64,000 nucleotides of DNA from positions 1 to 64,000 of the forward strand of contig JBMNPF010000005.1 in the NCBI GenBank assembly GCA_050943475.1, given 5' to 3'. Numbering within the stretch: position 1 is the stretch's first letter; the number at the start of each line of letters is the position of its first letter. A model generated the notes under the pieces. It did no database searches. It saw nothing but the letters and a program-made list of their open reading frames with translations, and had not been told where the DNA came from. The translations under genes and the position numbers were made by a program. Source of the stretch: Metaruminococcus_A sp050943475. GTDB taxonomy: Bacteria > Bacillota > Clostridia > Oscillospirales > Ruminococcaceae. Of the stretch, positions 60,706 through 64,000 are shown in pieces.

Positions 60706-62118
60706 ATGAACTACATCATCTTTATGCCTGACGAAATGCGTGCGGAAAGCGTGGGGTGCTATGGGCACCCGTTTGTACAGACGCCGAACCTTGACCGCCT
60801 TGCAGAACAGGGAACGTTGTTTGAACAGTGCCATGTTCAAAACCCGGTTTGTTCGCCCTGCCGCTGCTCTTTCGCTACAGGCCAATACCCGCACACCAAT
60901 GGACACCGCACCCTCTGGAATCTTGTCAAACCCTATGAGCACAATCTCTTTCGTTATATGAAAGAGGCAGGTTATGATGTTTGGGTGTACGGCAAAAACG
61001 ATTTGTTTGCCGCAGATACCATTCCGCTTTCTGCTGACGTGTTTGTCGAAAAGCAAGCTGCTAATCCACCCGCGGAAAAGCCACAGAGCGCAACTGGCAA
61101 CATTGATGATTTTCTGCTGGAACCAATGCAGTGCGGCGAGGACGGCATAAAAGACTATGCCAACGTCATGGCCGGGATTGAAAAAATTCTTGGCTGGAAA
61201 CCGGGCGACAAACCGTTTGTCCTCTTTCTGCCTCTGTTATATCCGCATTGCCCTTATACTGCGCCGGAGGATTATTATCACCTCTATGAAGAGGAACAAA
61301 TTTCACTGCGCGGCATCGGCGAAGGAAAGCCGGAATTTCATGAATTGATTCGTAGCTACCGCTCTCTGAATGATCAGGAAGCCTTGCGCAAGATACAGGC
61401 GGTCTATCTTTCCATGATTACATACAGCGACGCGTTGCTCGGCAAGCTGATGGATGCGCTAGACCATTCTGCGGCCGCAGAAGACACCCTTTTGATTGCG
61501 GTTTCCGATCACGGCGATTATGCGGGCGACTACGGCCTGGTTGAAAAATGGCCGGATGGCTTTGAAGATATTCTCACACGCGTTCCGCTGATTATCCGTG
61601 GTCCCGGTGTTAAGGCCGGGCACCGTGTGCACGGGCAGGTAGAATTGCTCGATTTGATGCCAACCTTCTTGGAATCGGCAGGGATTGAGCCGCAGCACAC
61701 CTTCTTTGGGAAATCGCTTTGGCCGGCTCTGCGCGGCGGCAACGGGGATTTGGAACGCGCAGTTTATGGCGATGGCGGTTATGATCTCCATGAGCCATAT
61801 TGTTTTGAGGGCTGGGGGACTCGTGATGCGGATTTGATGTATCCGGGCAGTGTTTATTACCACAAGGCGCTTCAGCAGCAGGAGCATCCGCTTTCAGTCT
61901 GTCGTACCACCATGATGCGCACTCTTGACTACAAGCTCATTTACCGTACCAGTGGCGAATGTGAATTTTATGACCTGAAAAAGGATCCGAAAGAGCTGGA
62001 AAATGTATATAATGATGAAAAATATACCAAACGTATTCAAGAAATGCAAAATCAGCTTTTAAATTGGTATGTAAAAACGTCGGATACGGTTCCTATGACC
62101 AGCGATTCACGGGAATAA
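60706..62118 (+). CDS. Sulfatase-family hydrolase (Cys-type)
   Basis: The ATG at 60706 (AGAGGG upstream) gives 470 residues with no signal peptide, so a cytoplasmic enzyme. The sulfatase motif C-x-P-x-R is present as CSPCR (Cys49), preceded by FMPDEMR metal-binding residues and followed by SFATGQYPHTNGH. SDHGDYAGDYGL supplies further metal ligands. The Cys would need conversion to formylglycine by a separate maturase, not in the window; under anaerobic conditions a radical SAM enzyme would be expected. The substrate is not evident; phosphonate hydrolase or choline sulfatase activity is also found in this superfamily. Confidence 0.88.
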   Translation: MNYIIFMPDEMRAESVGCYGHPFVQTPNLDRLAEQGTLFEQCHVQNPVCSPCRCSFATGQYPHTNGHRTLWNLVKPYEHNLFRYMKEAGYDVWVYGKNDLFAADTIPLSADVFVEKQAANPPAEKPQSATGNIDDFLLEPMQCGEDGIKDYANVMAGIEKILGWKPGDKPFVLFLPLLYPHCPYTAPEDYYHLYEEEQISLRGIGEGKPEFHELIRSYRSLNDQEALRKIQAVYLSMITYSDALLGKLMDALDHSAAAEDTLLIAVSDHGDYAGDYGLVEKWPDGFEDILTRVPLIIRGPGVKAGHRVHGQVELLDLMPTFLESAGIEPQHTFFGKSLWPALRGGNGDLERAVYGDGGYDLHEPYCFEGWGTRDADLMYPGSVYYHKALQQQEHPLSVCRTTMMRTLDYKLIYRTSGECEFYDLKKDPKELENVYNDEKYTKRIQEMQNQLLNWYVKTSDTVPMTSDSRE

Positions 62119-62532
62119 ATGGGTTTAAAACGCAGAGGATTTTAAATGCGGTATGGTTTTCTGGAAACCATATATAAACAGTCTTTTCGTCGGGATAACC
62201 GTAAGGTTATCCCGATTTGCTGTTTACAGGAGATTCCGGTGCTTTCAAGAGCGCAGCCGGCGGTACGGTAGAGAATCCTTTTTGGCGATTAGGTGACAAG
62301 AATGAATCATTGCAAAAATGGAATGTTTTATGCATAATACTTGAGTGGTTAGACGGAGCCGGAAAGCAATTTGCGAACGCATTTGAGTTTGGTTCTCCAG
62401 CCGGATAAGAAGAAAAATCCTCCAGATGAGAACCAATATGATTGTTTTTTGTCTGAATCTTTAGGTACCATTTATGCGCTATTTGTACAGATTTTTTGCG
62501 CCAATTCACCAGAAAGCGATTGTATTTTTCTA
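62119..62532. other. Gene-free region before the MarR operon
   Basis: It contains a hairpin (TCGGGATAACC/GGTTATCCCGA, 62190-62214, with only a short T run) that may end the sulfatase transcript. The rest has short chance frames only. Confidence 0.5.
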
Positions 62533-62579
62533 TTGACAAGATTTTATTTGTGCAGTAAAATTTGTTTGTACCCGAACAA
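62533..62579 (+). promoter_or_regulatory. Promoter and overlapping inverted-repeat operator of the MarR gene
   Basis: TTGACA (62533-62538), a 17-base spacer and TAAAAT (62556-62561) form a near-consensus promoter. Directly after the -10 lies TTGTTTG-TACC-CGAACAA (62562-62579), an inverted repeat with one mismatch at the expected transcription start. This suits repression by the MarR protein encoded next. Confidence 0.7.
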
Positions 62580-62620
62580 TTAAAGAGGTGGAATTCACCT
62601 TTGAAAGGGGAAGTTTTCAA

Positions 62621-63046
62621 ATGGAAAAAGATTGCGGGATGTGGATTCATATTTTGTCCCACAAGCTGAAAAAGCGCATGAACGCCAACATGCAAAGCCT
62701 TGGAATCACTGGGGTGCAGAGCAGAATCATGCATTATATTCTTGTGAAATGTGCAGATGCTCCGGTGTTCCAGCGTGATGTGGAAAAGGTTTTTGATATG
62801 AGCCGTTCCACCGCTACCGGCATCCTGCAGCTGATGGAAAAAAACGGCCTTATTCTGCGGGAAAGTGTAGCCAGCGACGCACGCCTGAAAAGCCTAATCC
62901 CTACTGAAAAGGCGGAACATCTGGATGCGCAGATTGGCGAATTGATCCGCCAGACCGAACAGCGGCTCACACGGGGGTTGCCTGATGAGCATCTTGCGCT
63001 ATTTCAGGAAATTGCAGAGCGAATGTCTGCAAATTTGGATGAATAG
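62621..63046 (+). CDS. MarR-family transcriptional regulator
   Basis: The ATG at 62621 (AAAGGGG upstream) gives 141 residues; an in-frame GTG at 62588 is possible. The winged helix shows VFDMSRSTATGILQLMEKNGLILRESVASDARLKSLIPTEKA, typical of MarR. The gene sits before an ABC exporter gene, a common pairing in which the regulator represses the exporter until a drug or metabolite binds. The inverted repeat at its promoter supports autoregulation. Confidence 0.93.
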   Translation: MEKDCGMWIHILSHKLKKRMNANMQSLGITGVQSRIMHYILVKCADAPVFQRDVEKVFDMSRSTATGILQLMEKNGLILRESVASDARLKSLIPTEKAEHLDAQIGELIRQTEQRLTRGLPDEHLALFQEIAERMSANLDE

Positions 63047-63135
63047 TTGACATCAGGAAACGTTCCATTGCTATTTTTTAAAGTGCACCATAGATGTGCA
63101 GGACAAGTACAACAGGTTTTGGGGGAATGTTACAT

Positions 63136-64000
63136 ATGGTTAAAATTCTTGCTCGCAGTATCCGCGAGTACAAAAAGTCGGCAATTTTGACGCCGCTTTT
63201 GGTTATTGTTGAAGTCATTTTAGAGTGCATCATTCCGTTCATTATTGCGGAATTGGTCAATCAAATGCAGGCTGGCTGCGGCATGGATGTTATTATTCAT
63301 TATGGCATCCAGTTGATTGCCATGGCGGTGCTGTCGCTTGCTTTTGGCGTTGCGGCCGGCAATACCTGCGCTACCGCTTCTACGGGCTTTGCGCGTAATC
63401 TGCGCAAAGATATGTTTTACCGTATTCAGGATTACTCCTTTGAGAACATCGACAAATTCTCGGTGTCCAGTTTGGTGACCCGTATGACAACCGATGTGGT
63501 AAATGTGCAGATGGCCTTTATGATGATCATCCGCGTGGCCATTCGCGGTCCGTTGATGATGATCTTCTCGTTTATCATGGGCTTTGCCATGGGTGGGCGC
63601 TTGGCTCTGATCTTTCTGGTTACCATCCCATTGCTGGGGATTGGGCTGGTGTTGGTCATTCGTAAAGCGACGCCGATTTTCCGCCGGGTATTCCGCAAAT
63701 ACGATGCACTTAACGACTCGGTGCAGGAGAATGTACAGGCTATGCGTGTTGTCAAAAGCTATGTGCGTGAAGATTATGAGAAAAAGAAATTTACCACCGC
63801 CGCAGAAGACGTTTGTAAAGACTTTACCCGTGCTGAACGTATTATGGCGCTCAACAACCCCATGATGCAGTTCTGTGTATATGCCGGCATGGCGTTTGTG
63901 CTTTCGTTTGGTTCCTATGCTGTCATCACCAGCCAGGGCACCGAAATTGCTGTGGGGCAAATGTCTGCAATTCTGACCTACAGCTTTCAGATTTTAATGA
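63136..64000 (+). CDS. ABC exporter, transmembrane domain (3' end outside window)
   Basis: The frame is open from the ATG at 63136 to the end of the window. GGGGGAATG lies upstream. About 288 residues are visible, with ABC type-1 (MsbA/LmrA-like) membrane segments (near 18-42, 58-80, 132-155, 158-176, 245-268). FSVSSLVTRMTTDVVNVQ and NDSVQENVQAMRVVKSYVREDYE are the typical coupling-helix regions. The ATPase half is expected beyond the window, perhaps with a second half-transporter. Probably regulated by the MarR protein upstream. Confidence 0.93.
   Translation, partial: MVKILARSIREYKKSAILTPLLVIVEVILECIIPFIIAELVNQMQAGCGMDVIIHYGIQLIAMAVLSLAFGVAAGNTCATASTGFARNLRKDMFYRIQDYSFENIDKFSVSSLVTRMTTDVVNVQMAFMMIIRVAIRGPLMMIFSFIMGFAMGGRLALIFLVTIPLLGIGLVLVIRKATPIFRRVFRKYDALNDSVQENVQAMRVVKSYVREDYEKKKFTTAAEDVCKDFTRAERIMALNNPMMQFCVYAGMAFVLSFGSYAVITSQGTEIAVGQMSAILTYSFQILM

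Overview
The window looks like a chromosome segment of a spore-forming, anaerobic Clostridia member, probably of the Oscillospiraceae/Ruminococcaceae type. The reasons are moderate GC, Clostridia-style operons, spore morphogenesis genes (sipL, spoIVA, a cotJC fragment), a group B [FeFe] hydrogenase, type III glutamine synthetase, and GatCAB with an archaeal-type aspartyl-tRNA synthetase. All family names were assigned by eye from motifs; no database search was possible.

Layout. 1-3.1 kb: right end of a prophage (tail/appendage protein, XhlA-like protein, holin, GH25 endolysin, an unexplained structured RNA candidate). It ends inside cotJC, whose 3' part continues in frame at about 3100-3618. 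3.8-6.1 kb: zinc-ribbon membrane protein, Cro/CI-type regulator with palindromic candidate operators, and a small Cys-rich protein. 6.1-9 kb: two-cluster ferredoxin, Crp/Fnr regulator and group B [FeFe] hydrogenase. 9.5-11.1 kb: tRNA-Ala(GGC), CCA-adding enzyme and tRNA-Leu(TAA). 11.1-15.7 kb: sparse region with an unknown protein, a multi-hairpin element, two lipoproteins, a 2-hydroxyacid dehydrogenase and long gaps. 15.7-18.8 kb: sipL-spoIVA spore coat basement genes. 18.9-24.5 kb: a MacAB-like efflux/remodelling ABC system with two ATPases, one carrying an AbrB-like C-terminal domain.

25.2-31.1 kb: four tandem paralogous solute-binding proteins with no permease or ATPase, followed by a 66-aa membrane protein. 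31.2-41.6 kb (minus strand): an eight-gene glucuronoxylan side-chain operon, in order uxaC, CE15 glucuronoyl esterase, PatB/MalY-type lyase, GH67 alpha-glucuronidase, uxuB-type SDR, uxuA, KDPG aldolase-VOC fusion, kdgK. A divergent AraC regulator is at 41.9 kb. Together these could take (methyl)glucuronate released from xylo-oligosaccharides to pyruvate and glyceraldehyde-3-phosphate.

43-64 kb: a short MetH-like methyltransferase, ispD-ispF, a DUF3343 protein with a cysteine desulfurase, cdaA-cdaR (c-di-AMP), an FAD oxidoreductase, a lipid kinase, gatCAB-aspS, glnN followed by a decayed amt remnant, a small membrane protein, a sulfatase, and a MarR regulator with the start of an ABC exporter that runs off the window.

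The most noteworthy observations are the prophage junction inside cotJC, the structured RNA just inside that junction, the orphan tandem solute-binding proteins, the ABC ATPase-AbrB fusion, the predicted cytoplasmic CE15/GH67 pathway without a transporter, and the amt remnant behind glnN.
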